From assembly GCA_020086605.1 (NCBI GenBank), contig JACBWW010000017.1, positions 8,899,283 through 8,963,282 on the forward strand: a stretch of 64,000 nt of DNA, given 5' to 3'. This DNA comes from Lanius collurio. Its lineage: Eukaryota; Chordata; Aves; Passeriformes; Laniidae. The notes under the pieces were generated by a model. That model was not told the origin of the DNA and did no database searches. It saw nothing but the letters and a program-made list of their open reading frames with translations. This document shows positions 1 through 12,240 of this stretch, piece after piece. A program made the position numbers and the translations under genes. How positions within the stretch are numbered: the stretch's first letter is position 1; each line of letters opens with the position of its first letter.

Positions 1-930
1 TCGGTGGCAACACTGCTGCTGCCCTGTGTAATGAGTGGGGGATAGATGGCATGTGAAGTGCAAAAAGACTGAAAAAAAAATTTAAAAAGAACAACCAAGC
101 AGCCTTCGGAAATGTCTATGCAAATCAGTTACTGAATAAATTGAGTCAAGTAAAAATATATATTTTGGCCACCAGCAGAAAAAAACACGTGGCCTGATTC
201 TCCTCTTGGCCTGGTGTAAATTGGAATATTATCTGATTCAGAGAAGTTAAGCCAGTGTAATTATGAGTGCATCTTGGTATGAAAATACTCTTTTTTCCCT
301 TCAAAAAACTCAATTTGTTAATGATACCATTCACTTTGGATTTTGCACGAATACCTGGATACACTGGCAGCGCTTCCAGAAGCACTTAAAATCCCAGCTA
401 TCAGACTTGGACCTCGCACCCTCCTGCCCAAAGGCAGGATCCACTCTGCCTGAGCTATCCCTGACAGATGTTTGTCTAACCTGTTCTCCAAAACCTCCCA
501 GGTCGGAGCTCCCACCCCGTCCCCGGGCGATCTCTGCTCACGCTTCGCTACCCTCACCGTTACTCTGCTCTTCCCAAACTCTGCCCCGGCCTCCCAGAGT
601 GGACATGGAGGAGAACTTGTCAAATTAACCTGGGCCAACCAAGGGAGGGGGTGGGAGTGAAAGGAAGGGGAGAAGAGAGCTGTGGAGTTGAGTAAGAGAT
701 GGGAGGCAGAGCTGGGAACAGAGATCAAGGCCCCTGCACTCTGTGAGTGATTCCTGCGTAAGCAAGGGAATCCTTAATTTGGAATTCCACTGGGAACCTC
801 GCCGTTCTCCTGGCCTTTTTAAATATGTTCCCTCTCCACGCTCGCTTCCATCTCTCATGCTAATTTCCCTTCCCTCTCAGCATCTCTCCCATGTGCCCTC
901 GGAGGGGAGAGGCTGCTGTAACACACGCAG
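1..930. other. Unique non-coding sequence, nothing recognised
   Basis: Mixed-composition sequence without recognisable repeats, exons or RNA genes. Open frames in it are short, overlap on both strands and look random. Confidence 0.6.
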
Positions 931-1200
931 TCCCTGACTGAATCATCCCTTCGCTTCTGCATGACTAACACCCCTGCTATTTGTCTAACTATTTCCACTG
1001 ATGTACATTTAATATGTAAAAAGTTAATTAAAGCCTTATTCATAAAAAAAATATCTGGGCCAATTTAATATTTTTTTTATAAATACCCCAAGGGAGTATT
1101 TCAATTAGGGACTAAATGCCAGAAAACACTGTCAGATTCACCCCCTCCCACCGACCTCCTCATCACTAATCAAAGCATCAGGTTTTGATATTATAAAGGA
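930..1200. promoter_or_regulatory. Candidate conserved non-coding block (AT-rich)
   Basis: AT-rich, non-repetitive sequence with a GTTAATTAAAG homeodomain-type core near 1023-1033, a long TTTTTTTTAT stretch, and an ATCAAAG motif at 1169-1175 that fits TCF/LEF. The appearance is that of an ancient non-coding element. Conservation is not testable here. Confidence 0.25.
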
Positions 1201-1686
1201 AAAGCCACTAAAACCACAACAATATTTAGAGGAATTTGCTCCGCAGGTGCAGAGATCAATCCTAAGAGAAGCTGAGAACTTCCAGATCTTGGTGGAAACC
1301 AGTGGAAGTTACTCTGAGGAGAAGCCAATTCCGTGCTCAGAGCTCCTTCCCAAGTGGATCTGTGCTCATGCTGGGATTGGAGAACCCGCTGAATCTTTCT
1401 AAACAGTTTGGTCCTGCAACCTTTAATCATGCAAATGGCTCACATCTTCTGTGCAGCTCCAGACTTGCCAGAAAAAAAGGTTTGCAGGACTGAAATTGGG
1501 ATTTGTCCTGGCACAATAAATTTGCTGATGGTTCCAGGCTGGAAAACGCATCCTCACGAACAGATGCTTCTCCCAGGTTAGCTGGGAGGAGTAAAAACTC
1601 TGGAGCTTGTAAATCACACGGCCCAACAAGTCTCGTCAGTGCACAGTATCATCCAGGAGCTCAGTGGATACACTGATATTCCATGG

Positions 1687-1965
1687 AATCCCAGAATGAT
1701 GGAATATTTTGGGCTGGAAAGGAACTGGGAGATCATCCAGAGATCATCCAGTTCCAACGCCCTTCCATGATCCCAGGCTGCTCCAAGCCCTGGCCAACCT
1801 GGCCTTGGACACTTCCAGGGATCCAGGGGCAGCCACAGCTTCTCAGAGCACCCTGTGCCAGGGCTTTGTCACCCTCACAGGGAAGAATTTTTCCCCAATA
1901 TCCCATCTAACCCTCTTCCCCTTCATCTTAAAGCCGTTGTCGTTAATCCTGTGAATGTCCCATCC
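1687..1965 (-). mobile_element. CR1 LINE fragment, 3' end
   Basis: Antisense CR1 tail beginning AATCCCAGAATGATGG and running through the diagnostic segments TTCCAGGGATCCAGGGGCAG and CACCCTGTGCCAGGG. It is 5' truncated, with no coding capacity. It sits head to head with the next copy. Confidence 0.9.
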
Positions 1966-2009
1966 CCTGTAGGTGACCCTAGAACCAGATGGCACAGCCA
2001 CTGATAGGA

Positions 2010-2248
2010 TATGAATTCTGCAGATGTCAGGAAGGAGTTCTTTACTCAGAGCATGGTGAGGCCCTGGCACAGGGTGCCCACAGAATCTGGGGAAGCCCCT
2101 GGATCCCTGGAAGTGCCCAAGGCCAGATTGGACAGGGCTTGGGGCTACTTGGGATAGTGGAAGGTGTCCCTGCCCATGGCAGAGGGTGGAACTGGCTGAT
2201 CTATGATGTCCTTTCCAATCCAAACCATTCCGGGATTCTGATTCTGGG
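2010..2248 (+). mobile_element. CR1 LINE fragment, 3' end
   Basis: Plus-strand CR1 tail: GTGAGGCCCTGGCACAGGG, the AAGTGCCCAAGGCCAG segment, the GTGTCCCTGCCCATGG segment, and an end near CCATTCCGGGATTCTGATT. The left boundary is approximate. Confidence 0.9.
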
Positions 2249-2249
2249 A

Positions 2250-4650
2250 AATCTCGAAATCTGTTATGCCAAAAAATGAGGCCAAGGAAAATGCCATGTG
2301 TCACATGAAAGGAGCAGTCCCCAAACTCTCCAGCAAAGGACGAGTCATGAGATTCATTGTGAGGAAGATCTCCAGGCCCATTTAACCCAAGTCTTCATTT
2401 CAGGAATTTTTATGGGGTCATTGCAAAGGCTCCTCCACCTGTGCCTTCAGAGAGAGATAGTGGGGTACCTGAAGCAGTTGCTGGTACGTGATTTCCCCCC
2501 ATGGAGCCTTGCAGAGCACACGTAGGAGCTGTCAGAAATGCTAATATGGGAGCACAGGCCTCAACTGGAAATCTTAAGAGGGGATTAGAAGAGATGAGTC
2601 CTCATTTAGCTTTCCAGAACAACAGCAGAGATAAATCTGGCTGCTCCTTTGGAGGGTGTTAAAGGAGGATTTCCTGGGAGGTGCGTCCCATCAGTGGGGT
2701 TTGTATTGTGCTGGCAGTGGGGCGGGAAGGAATGGATTAAGCAACTGGCAATGGGATGTGGGGCCTTTGGCTGTGCTGACAATGGATCTAAGCTGGGGAG
2801 GGTGGAAAGCTGACACTGGGCTGCAGGAAATCAGGGTTGGCTCCTGGCTTATTGCTGGAGACCACACTGCTGCTCTGGAGCTGAGAATTACTGCTCAGCT
2901 CTGCTGGACCTCCTGGTGTGGGAGGCAGCCAGGTACAAGTTAGGTCACCCACACACTGCCTGTTCATGTCCTGCAGTGGAGCAATGCCAGTGCTGATAAG
3001 AAATGTTATCTCCTGCCCATAAATCACTCCTAGGTCCCACCATCCTCTTGACTTCCCTGAAGATGCACAATTTTTTGTGCTATGTTTCTTGGGCACGGTG
3101 GGAATTTTGGGATGTTTTCCTTCCAATCTCCACATTTGTTCTATTGTGGATAAGCAGTGGTGCTCCAGGCATCACCACCAACCTTGGTGCTAATTTTGGG
3201 GTTTGGTGGAAGCCTAGAGAGGGTTCAGGAACTGAGAGCTCAGCTGAGCAAACCAGAGAGAGATTCTGGTGAGGAATTGCAGGGATTCCTCGAATTTCAG
3301 GGCCTGTTTTTGCCCTTATTTTAATGCTGAGTGCAACCTGCAGCCTGCGAGGCTCAGAGCTCTCTTGAGTAAACACATTTTTTAACCCAAGAAGTAAAAT
3401 GCCCACGACCTGCAGATCCCCACAGTCTCGCAGAGCTGCTCTGAGGTCAAGCACAGAGATGAAGAGCTCCCAGATGGTGACTTTTACACAAGGAAGGCAA
3501 ATCTTTCACCCAGGATGGTTAACCCCAGTTGGGTTAAATCAGTTTTAATGGCAGGGCACTTTGTGCCCTTGCTCAGGTGAAGTTCAGGGGAAGTTTGGAT
3601 ATTACCTTGGGTGAGAAGCTGAAGTTCAAGCTGTGAGGGCTGGAATGACTCCCCAGCAGCTCCTGCATCACTTGTGGCTCCCCAGTGTTTTGCTTATGCT
3701 TTCTGGCCTGGCTGTGGCCTGCGAGCAGCAGGGCTGTGCCCAGCAGGGGTTGAAGCCCAGCACCACTGGGCTGTGTCACTCTGGGATGTGGTTTTCCTGC
3801 TCAGATCAGCTCTAGAGAAGCCACCATCACCCTCTGAGGGAGTCCCGGTATGCCACCACCCTGGACTTGCTGATGTGCATCACCTGTGGTGATGGCGGGA
3901 AGAAGATCCACCATCCCACCCTGAGATTCATCCCAAGCTGTCTGATCCCAATCAGGACCAAGTTTAGCTCCTCTGTCACTTTAAGCCAGTCTTAACTTCC
4001 CCACTCCCCCAGTCTGAGCAAAGAATACCCTCCTAATTCTGGCAGCGCTGACGGAAGCAAATAAAAGCCTAAAACACCACGAGTCACAAACCTCACAAAA
4101 GAAGGTGCAGCCCTGCATTTACAAACCAACAGTGAGCTCCAAGCCTCTTAAATATCAGAAGACCCATCCCTACCAAGAAAAGCCCAGTATACTTCCAGCT
4201 TTTAGCCAACCCCATTAGTGGTCAACCCCATAAAATGGATAAATACATGCAGTGAATTGTCCAGGGTGCTTGATGCAGTGACCTCACTGAGTTGCAAAGC
4301 CGGTGATTACAGGCTCTTTTCCAGCTGGAATGCTGATCCAGATGTTTTTAAATTTCACCTACCCCACTCTCAAGACTTTGAATAACTAGTATTTTTTAGC
4401 CAGCACTGGTGTAAGAGGCCTGTGCTGTACTGGTGGCTGTTACAGTGAAGTAAAATCTGCCTCTAAAGCAGCTACGTGAAAAAACAGGTTAAATATGGGA
4501 ACATATTTAACCTTATATTTGGAATCCTTAAAAAAAATCAACCCACAAAACAAACACTTTTTGCACTTCTCTGTTAAAAAAAAAAATAAAAAAAATCACT
4601 GGCTTTATGTCAGATTGATCTGAGGATGTCAGGGATGTCACAGTAGCTTT
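2250..4650. other. Unique non-coding sequence, nothing recognised
   Basis: No CR1 tail, splice-bounded exon or RNA gene is visible. Frames of about 90-120 codons on both strands overlap each other and have no protein-family features. Confidence 0.55.
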
Positions 4651-4654
4651 AAGA

Positions 4655-4792
4655 TGTACTGGAAACATCCAAGGTGAGGTGGGATGGGGATCTGAGCAAC
4701 CTGACCCAGTTCAAGATGCCTCTGCTCATGGCAGGGGTTGGACTAGGGGACCTTTAGAGGTCCCTTCCAACCCAAACCATCCTATAAATGAA
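4655..4792 (+). mobile_element. Degenerate CR1 3' tail
   Basis: Short plus-strand tail with CTCATGGCAGGGGTTGGACT and GGTCCCTTCCAACCCAAACC, followed by a diverged terminus. The upstream part is strongly decayed. Confidence 0.8.
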
Positions 4793-4904
4793 CAAAAGTG
4801 TTAATGGCTGAGGGGCAGGAATGTTCTGAAGGTCAGTGGCTGACTTTGGTTCAAGTGAGGAGATTTTAGGGAGAGTTTTTAACTTTAAATTTGTTGTGTT
4901 GGCT

Positions 4905-4962
4905 GGAAATAGACGATCCTTAAGGCCCCTTCCAACTCAAACCATACTATGATTCTATGACA
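4905..4962 (+). mobile_element. CR1 3' terminus only
   Basis: About 55 bp: GATCCTTAAGGCCCCTTCC through ATACTATGATTCTATGA. A second terminus this close to the preceding copy suggests either a separate insertion or a rearranged one. Confidence 0.8.
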
Positions 4963-4999
4963 TGATTTTTTTCACATATTGATTTTTGATTACTTGATA

Positions 5000-6990
5000 C
5001 AGTTGCTGAACCCCTGGGAAAAACCCTGGAAACTTGGAACTGTGAACTGAGATGGTGATTTTCTGCTGCCTGGGAAGTTCAGAAGTTCTGTGCTCTTGAG
5101 AACCGACACCAGCAGACAAAATCCATCGTCCTTCTCAATGGAAAAACAGTGAGAAATATGAAAGATTTGTGTCCTCTTCAATCTTTCCTGATCCACAGAA
5201 ATCAATGATATCAGGGTGTGTTTGGGCCAGGGTTATCATTAATAAAACCATAAGCAGAACTCTGCAGAACCTTCAGAGTCACTAAATCGTCTCTCAAGTG
5301 TTCAGGTGCAAGTGATGGACTTTGAAGGAGAAGACCCCGTGCTCAGGGGAGCAAAATGCAGATAATATTCTTAATTTTAGGTGCTGGGCACAGATTATAA
5401 CTCAAATATAAATCTCACCAGAGTACCACTGAATGTTTCCCATAAAAACTGGGCTCCACAGAGCTCCATCTCAGGGCTCATTTACATCTTCAAGCTCATG
5501 TCTCAAGGCATCTGTATCTGAAATCCAATTGGAAAAGCAGACTGGAAATGTAGGAACAGAAACACCTTTCTCCAGCAAATCCAACTGCACTAAAATAATT
5601 TTTCATCTTTTATTTCTTCTCTAAGAAGAATCTGTGAAATTTCTTGTGGGAGCATTTTCATGTCAGGACTCAGCGATTGTAACTTGAGAATAAACCACAG
5701 ATTTGGGTTTTATCTCTTACAACTCTCATTTTATAGAGCTATGAGGCTGCTTTATGAATTTAGAGGGGTTTTTAGGTGACCATTGCTCATTTTTAATTCT
5801 GGATTTAGGCAGAATGAAGGGGTTTGGAGCTCATACCATGGCTAAGGTTAGTAACGAGGGCCAAAACAGAGTTAACATATTCTAGGAAATTCTGTTTTGC
5901 TTCATTTTCAAGGGTGGAAAACCAGATGGACCACGTAAGAGTCTAAACTTTTGGGCTTATGACGTGCTTTATCTTGTTAATGTCAGATTTTCTTTGAGAA
6001 GATAAAGTCATTTACACTCAATAATATAAAACCAACTTCAATATTCTATAAAATACTAAAGGCGTGATTCTGTGGTTTACTTATTTTCTATTTTAGCATA
6101 AGATCACATTTAAAGTAAAAAGAAATAAAATGCCTCATTTTCAATAACTCAAATGAAACTATCTAAAACGTGCAAAAAAAAACCCTCAGGAAAACCAAAG
6201 TTGTGCGTGGTTTTTTTTCCTGGAAATTAAAGGGAACCTGCAAAACACCTCCAGTTTGGTGCAGCTTCCTTTTTCTGATGGAAAACTGGCTCAGAATAAA
6301 TAAATAAACACATTTTTGATACGATATAATATCTCCTAGGCTGACTTTTGTGTGCTTAGCCTAAGGGGTCTCCCACTTTTTCATGGCTCGGGGTGAACAG
6401 AAACATCTCCTGTTGCCCTCCCCACCCATCCACACTCCCACAACATCCCTGTGGCAACAGCTTCCCTGGGAAAGCAGCGTGATTAGGAAAGGATAAACCA
6501 TAATTATTAGCTATCATTTGATGTGATTTAGCACCTGGAAATAATGGAGAGGAAATTGTGCCAGATGCTGAGTCAGCAAAGTGCAGCCTACCAGGAAGCA
6601 TTCCGTGGAGTTCTGTGGATCAAACTGGAGAGAAGCACTCATGAGGAGGCCAATGAAAGTCCTAAACTGTGTTGCAAGAGCCACAGGGCCCTGCGTGTGA
6701 CCTACTTTTAAATATGTGGTGGCTCCATGGGGAATAGAGAGGCAGAGGAAGGGAGGATCTGCTCCACCGGGTCCAAAACCAGAACCAGAAACTCTCTCTC
6801 TGCCTTGTTCCCCACAGTTGGCCCGGGCTGGGTCATGAGTGCTTTGAAAACTGCTTTTCTTCTCTGGGAAGGGTGGCATGAGTCAAGATGAAATAAAAAG
6901 TGAAAGACACTGTCTGTTCCTCCAGTCAGGACCTGTTCCCGGGGCTCAAGGAGAAGCTCTGCATTTCCCAGGATCTTTCTGGGTTTCTCT
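5000..6990. other. Unique AT-rich sequence, nothing firmly recognised
   Basis: No repeats of known families or exons. The part at 5880-6130 is AT-rich and contains TTATGACGTGCTTTATCTTG, which combines CRE-like and GATA-like cores. It could be an old regulatory element, but the motif content is not beyond chance. Confidence 0.45.
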
Positions 6991-7001
6991 TTGTGTTTCA
7001 C

Positions 7002-7215
7002 AGAAGAATGCAAAGGTTTGTGTTGGAAGGGACCTTAAAGATCATCCAGTTCCACCCCCTGCCATGGGCAGGGACACCTTCCACTATCCCAGGCTGCTCT
7101 AAGCCCCAATGTCCAACCTGACTTTGGACACTTCCAAGGATCCAGGGGCAGCCACAGCATCCATGGGAAATCTCTGCCAGGGCCTCACCATGCTCTGAGT
7201 AAAGAACTTCTTAAA
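7002..7215 (-). mobile_element. CR1 LINE fragment, 3' end
   Basis: Antisense tail with GTTGGAAGGGACCTTAAAGA, GCCATGGGCAGGGACACCTT and CCAGGGCCTCACCATGCTCT. It ends at the usual AAAGAACTTCTT segment. Confidence 0.92.
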
Positions 7216-7219
7216 ATGT

Positions 7220-8035
7220 ATAGAATTCATATTCTGTAGATGCTTTTGCCATCAGATTTTAAGGTCACCTCCAGCCAAAGCTCCAGAACTTCCCTGAGGT
7301 TCACCACGCCACCTCCCACCTCCTTAAAAAGCCTGCCCAACCCACAACAGTTTCCTTCAAGTCCTTCCCTGGTGCATATCCAGACTGTGACATACCCACA
7401 CTCCTCTTTTATGGGCCCACCTTACACTGGTCTGCTGTGGGGTGGAGCTCTCTGGCTCTTTTGCATCTCCCAAGATTTTGGAGCCCCCAAAAACCTTCTT
7501 TCCTCTGCTTTGTCCTCACTGCTCAGAGTCAGCTGTGCCTCAGTCATTCCTGGGAGCACAGCAGAAGTCCAGAGTCACACCAGTCCTTCTGAGCCACTCC
7601 CTCTCCTGGTGGCTGATCCCTGCCTCTCTCTTAACCCCGTGGATCTTCTTGGATGGACAAGTCCTCACTTCGAAGGAGACGCTCTCAGAAAGATGGGGCT
7701 GAGGAAATAAGGAATGAGAGAGGCTGATCCATGCAGGCACACGATTCCTCCAGCAGCAGAGCTCAGCAGGGAATGTGCTGAGCAATATCCTGCTGGAAGG
7801 TGCCGCGGTGCTCTGCTGGAGACACCCTCATTCCCCTGCCGTGCAAGCCCACTGCGGAAAAAAAAGCCATGCAGGGCATCCTTATGCACCCTGGCTTTCC
7901 TTTGGCTGCCCGGTCTCAGCTGCTCAAGGACAGAGAGGAGCAAAATCTCTGTTAGTTATACAGGAGTCCAAGCAGATGATCCCACAGCCCCTTCTGCCCT
8001 TAAAATCCCCGCCTCTATTCAGCACTGCCAGCTCC
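7220..8035. other. Unique sequence, CT-rich, nothing recognised
   Basis: Pyrimidine-rich on the plus strand, with several overlapping long but unconvincing open frames. No family motif, splice pair or RNA structure seen. Confidence 0.5.
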
Positions 8036-8039
8036 TACG

Positions 8040-8680
8040 GCATCTCCCGGGGAAGAAAAGCCACATTCACGGGCTCGGATCCCTCTCTGTCAGGGGACCT
8101 CGCTCCTTTTGGCCGTCTGGGACATAGGAATACACGTTTATCTCCTCAACCAGCAAAACCCACCCAAGGGACGGCGCTGCCCGGTTCCGGAGCCATCCCA
8201 AAGGAACCCCCACGGTGTCCCCCCTTCCCCCCAGCACCGGGATGAAGGCGACCAAGCCTCGGCTGTCCCTGCTTCCCTGCTTGGCTCCCGTCCATGCGTG
8301 TGTGTGTTTGTGCCTCCCGTGGCGCGCCAAGGGCCCGTTTGGGGTTGGGATTCTCCCGGGACAAAGGGATGCTAATCAGCTCCCTCTACTGTTCCCTTTT
8401 GTCTAGGACTAGCTCCCACGCTTGGACTTGGCACTCTCGGGATGCGGCAGAGGGAGCTCCTTGTTGCGACCAACCTGAGCGCAGTTTGGGGAATGCAGTG
8501 CGCCCAGCAGGGAGAGGGGAAGGAGGGGAGGGCAGTGGGGGGAAGGAAATAAATCCATAACTCCGCGCAGCCCTGCTCCTTGCCAGCCTGGCACATTGTG
8601 AGCGCAGCCCGAGGCAGAAACTTCCAGTGCCTCCCTCCGCCGGGAGAGACGCCACCGGTTTTGTAGCCACGGGCTGCCTT
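8040..8680. promoter_or_regulatory. CpG-rich block (CpG-island-like) inside WNT3A intron 2
   Basis: By hand count about 21 CpGs fall in 8041-8340 with GC near 60 percent, giving an observed/expected ratio around 0.8, well above the surroundings. The density continues more weakly to about 8680. It contains GGCGCGCC at 8321-8328. No convincing exon lies in it. It could be an intragenic CpG island, an alternative promoter or an enhancer. Confidence 0.5.
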
Positions 8681-8728
8681 GTTCCTGTCCCCCTCCCTGA
8701 TCCCCCGTCTAATGTTCGAGTGGCCAGG

Positions 8729-8815
8729 AAAAAAAAAAAAACAACAAAAAACCAAGCAAAATTCTCAAAAAAACCCAACGACAAAACAAACAAAAACAAC
8801 CGACAACCCCCCCCC
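8729..8815. repeat. A-rich low-complexity tract ending in C9
   Basis: A13 followed by irregular AAAC/CAAA units, then a C9 run at 8807-8815. It may be the decayed poly-A of a retrocopy, but no retrocopy body is recognisable next to it. Confidence 0.8.
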
Positions 8816-8819
8816 TCCC

Positions 8820-11800
8820 TGCATGTCAGGGTTGACAGATGAGGGTTGGTGCAGTGGGAGGTGAAGGGAGAGCAGAAAGCAAACGGGATCGGCCCCTGCT
8901 GCCATTTCCTTTTGCCCATCACTCCTCTCAGGGTTTGCAGCGGGTGTTGGCTGTTCACAGCTGTTTACACGGCCTGTCTCCTCTCCAGATGTGCGGGAGC
9001 CAGATCTTTATCCCAGGATCGCTGTGCAGGTAGGGAGGTGGTGAGGTCAGAGCCTCTAAAAAACCCCAAAAACGCTTGAGTCCACGGACCCGAGGGGATG
9101 GAGAGGCAGATGCAGCCAGATGTGATGTTAACCACACTCTCCTGGGTGCCATCGCAGCCCAGGGCCTGTGCTTGGACACCTTTGAAGGCACAAGAGGATA
9201 AAGTGACCCCTCTGATGGCCCTACCTGGCTCCAGCAGCAAGAGAAGGAGCTCCTCACCACCTCATTGGGCTCCTGCTCCCAAAAGCTGAGGGATAACACC
9301 TTGGCACTCTTCCTCAGCATCTCTGTTTGCTGCCCTTGCAACCTGCAGCTCTGGCCAAGGCTCAGGGGAAGCTGCAAACCACCCACGACTCTGTGGGCTG
9401 CAAACCAGGGATGCGGCTACAGCTCAATCAGACCTCCCCAAACTGCTTGTCCAACGTGCTGCAGCTCCAGCATGCTGCCTCTACTGAGCCAGCTACCCAA
9501 AATCCCCGGTCAGGAATGCTGCAGCCAGGAATCTGGGCTGTCCTGTGGGCTGGAATGGACTAGCAGTGCAGCATCCCCTCAGCCCATACATCAATCCTCA
9601 CTTCAAGCTCAGTTTACATGGACACTAAACCCAACTGGTGCTCCTGTCTGAAGCCAGGATGTGCCAGCCTTCCCCCCAGCAGCACTGGCAAACCTCTGGC
9701 CCACAGGATTTATGCACCCTGACGGCTGAGTGGAGCTTGCGCAGTCGCATTTTCAGTCCTGATCCTTCCAGTTTCCTTCCCCATAGTTACAGGGTAGAGT
9801 TTGTAGATCTCCGTTGTTGATACCAGGGCAGCTGCCCAAATTGCCATTAGCGGAGAGGTAGACGGGGTGTGGTTGGAAATCAGATCCTCTTGGGAAGAGT
9901 TTCATGAGAGAGCGGAGAGTACCTCCTACATGTAACAAACCTCCTGGATGGATCAGTATCTTGTGGCTTTCTGCTCATGCCTTACTTTATTGCAGAAGTG
10001 GAGAAGGCTGATCCAGAGTGGGGAAAAGGAGGGGGTAAAACATTTGGCTCAGAGACAACCGAGATGCCAGAATGCCATCAGGAAAATACGATGAGATCTG
10101 CTAAACATATTAATTTTAAACCATTATGAGAGGTTGTTACGCCTTAAATAGCAAGAGACTGCCTGCATTCAGTGGTCCAGGAGTGCCTTTCCAGTGCCAT
10201 GTGGCTCCACCATTAAAATGGCTTCTCTAAATGGGATGGCAGAGTTGCTCTCTAACAGGAGAAATGTGAGGGGTGAGAACTATTTGCCCCCAAACTGGGC
10301 CTCCAAGGAGCACTCATGGAAGTCTGAGGTTGTAGCCCTAGGCTCCCTCTATAGTCAATGGAGAGAAATAAACATCTTGCTATGATTCATGTTATCCTGA
10401 GATAGGTGTCTGAGATAGGTCAGATGAATTGCTCCCCGGTGATGCCGACTGCTCTCCACTGCCTACAAAGGGAGCCTGGGGTGACTCCCTCAGACTTTGA
10501 CATCTAACTTTGGGAGATGAGATCAGGCCTATCAGGGAGCCTGGGGAGTGATGCTGTTATGACACAGCAAGAAAAAAGTATGGAGGAGACTCGTGTCTCC
10601 GAGGGGTTATAACTGAATTTAAAAGTCTGGTTCCTTTCTTGCCTAATCTGGGGGAAAACTCACGTGGATTTCACCAGACATAAAGGTGAGCTTTCTCATC
10701 CACAGTGGTAAAGAGTCGACCCTTGAACACAGATCTGGGCTTTCTGGAGGGAAAGAATACATGAGGCTTATCCCCAAAAAGTACAGAGTCCAAAATAGCA
10801 TAACTTCAAAAATAAGCCAAGTCCAAAATCACCCTGCCTGCAAAGGTGACAGTGCCCAGCATTCCACAAAGAACTGGATGTGACTTGAATGCCACATCTC
10901 TCAGGAGCTAGACAGATGCCTGCTCTGCCCTTCATGTAGTCCCTGGGAGCAAGAGTCTTCTCATCCAGAGCCGGTCTCCCTGGATTCCCTCAGTGATTGA
11001 TGGAGAGATGTAGAAACGTCAGGGTGTGAATAATTCAATCCTAACTGTCTGGAATACATCAGATGAATCATGCCCTGAAGGACCCCAGCAACAACTGGAA
11101 CTACCTCGACTTGTCTCCCTGTCTGGCATAAAGGACCCAAAGTTTTGCTGACCCACCACTCTTCTGCAGGCCCCAGTTTTAACTCTTTAGGAAGTCTAAG
11201 CAGCAAAGAAAATGGTCAGTGCTAGAAGAGAAAATAGAGGGGCTGGTTGTCAACACCAGAGCAGTGGAGGAGACTGGTAAAGAGGAGGCTGTCTCTCTCT
11301 TGGTGGTATGTCAAGGCAAAATATCCTTTGGGAAGAGATGCTGCAGTCAAATTCAGATTTTGGGTTCGTTCCAGAAGTCTCGAAGGGAAATTCTCCAGTC
11401 TAGATCATGCAAGAAGCCTGCTTGGATAATCTGACAGTCCTGTCAGGCCATGAACATGCATTGTGTGCTCTGCTGTGGGAAGGAACGAGGCCCTGGGATC
11501 TCAGATCTCTGCCAGTAACACACGGTTACTGCTGCCCCTCTCCCCTGCCGAGGGACCTTCAAAGGGATTGTTTGGCGTCACCTCCTGAAGGACACTCTGC
11601 CACGTCTGTAAGGCAGTGTCATCTGCACGAACATGGTGAGGGAAGATAACAGGAAATTTTTAAGCTTTGTGGTCAGCCTGGGTAAGAGAACAGGAAGACT
11701 CCATCCCATCTTGATTGGAGATGGAAGAGTTGGAAGGCAAGACAGCCCCCCAGTTTAATAACAAAGCAATCCAGTGCCCTTGAATACTCCATATTCCATT

Positions 11801-11920
11801 CTGTGCTCACCCTGGTGGCTGCCCAAACAGGAGCTGCACCAGAAAAGGATATGGCTTTGCTGGACACAGACAGGATTAACCCAGAGGGACACGGGCAGTG
11901 GGTCACTCCACCGCTCTTGT
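8820..11920. other. Unique non-coding sequence with one short internal repeat
   Basis: No known repeat family or exon recognised. At 10396-10421 a unit of about 13 bp, CTGAGATAGGTGT, occurs twice in tandem, and GGGAGCCTGGGG occurs twice between about 10469 and 10550. The stretch 10300-10560 may be an unrecognised old interspersed repeat. Confidence 0.45.
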
Positions 11921-11924
11921 GACT

Positions 11925-12240
11925 CTCGACATTTGCCTCGGAGCGGGGTCGGCGGCCAGCCATAATTTCCGGAATGAATCCGTGCCTTCCAGGCCCTGTG
12001 TCACCCATCAGGCTCTCATTTGTCCGCTGGGGAATTTGATGTACGTCCTCGGAGGGCACATCCGATGGGTGCAGACACTGGGCAGAGCCACGGGACACCC
12101 CCGGCTCTGTCCAACCCCCTCGTGCGCCCGACGGACACAAAAAGGGCCGGAGCGGCTTCCCAAGGCTGCACACGAGTGTTAAAGTCTAATAAACAAGCCC
12201 TGCCCGCCAAAGCTGAAAGAATCCGAGCCCTCCCCAACAA
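11925..12240. promoter_or_regulatory. CpG-rich block beside a candidate enhancer
   Basis: By hand count about 23 CpGs in roughly 300 bp with GC near 58 percent, so observed/expected is close to 0.9. No exon is evident. It runs directly into the AT-rich block that follows. This pairing resembles intragenic CpG islands or 'orphan' islands next to developmental enhancers, which is an inference. Confidence 0.5.

Noticed and set aside
8386..8958. Open frame of 190 codons on the minus strand
   Set aside because: Crosses an A-rich/C-rich low-complexity tract and a CpG-rich block that keeps stop codons rare. No protein family features.
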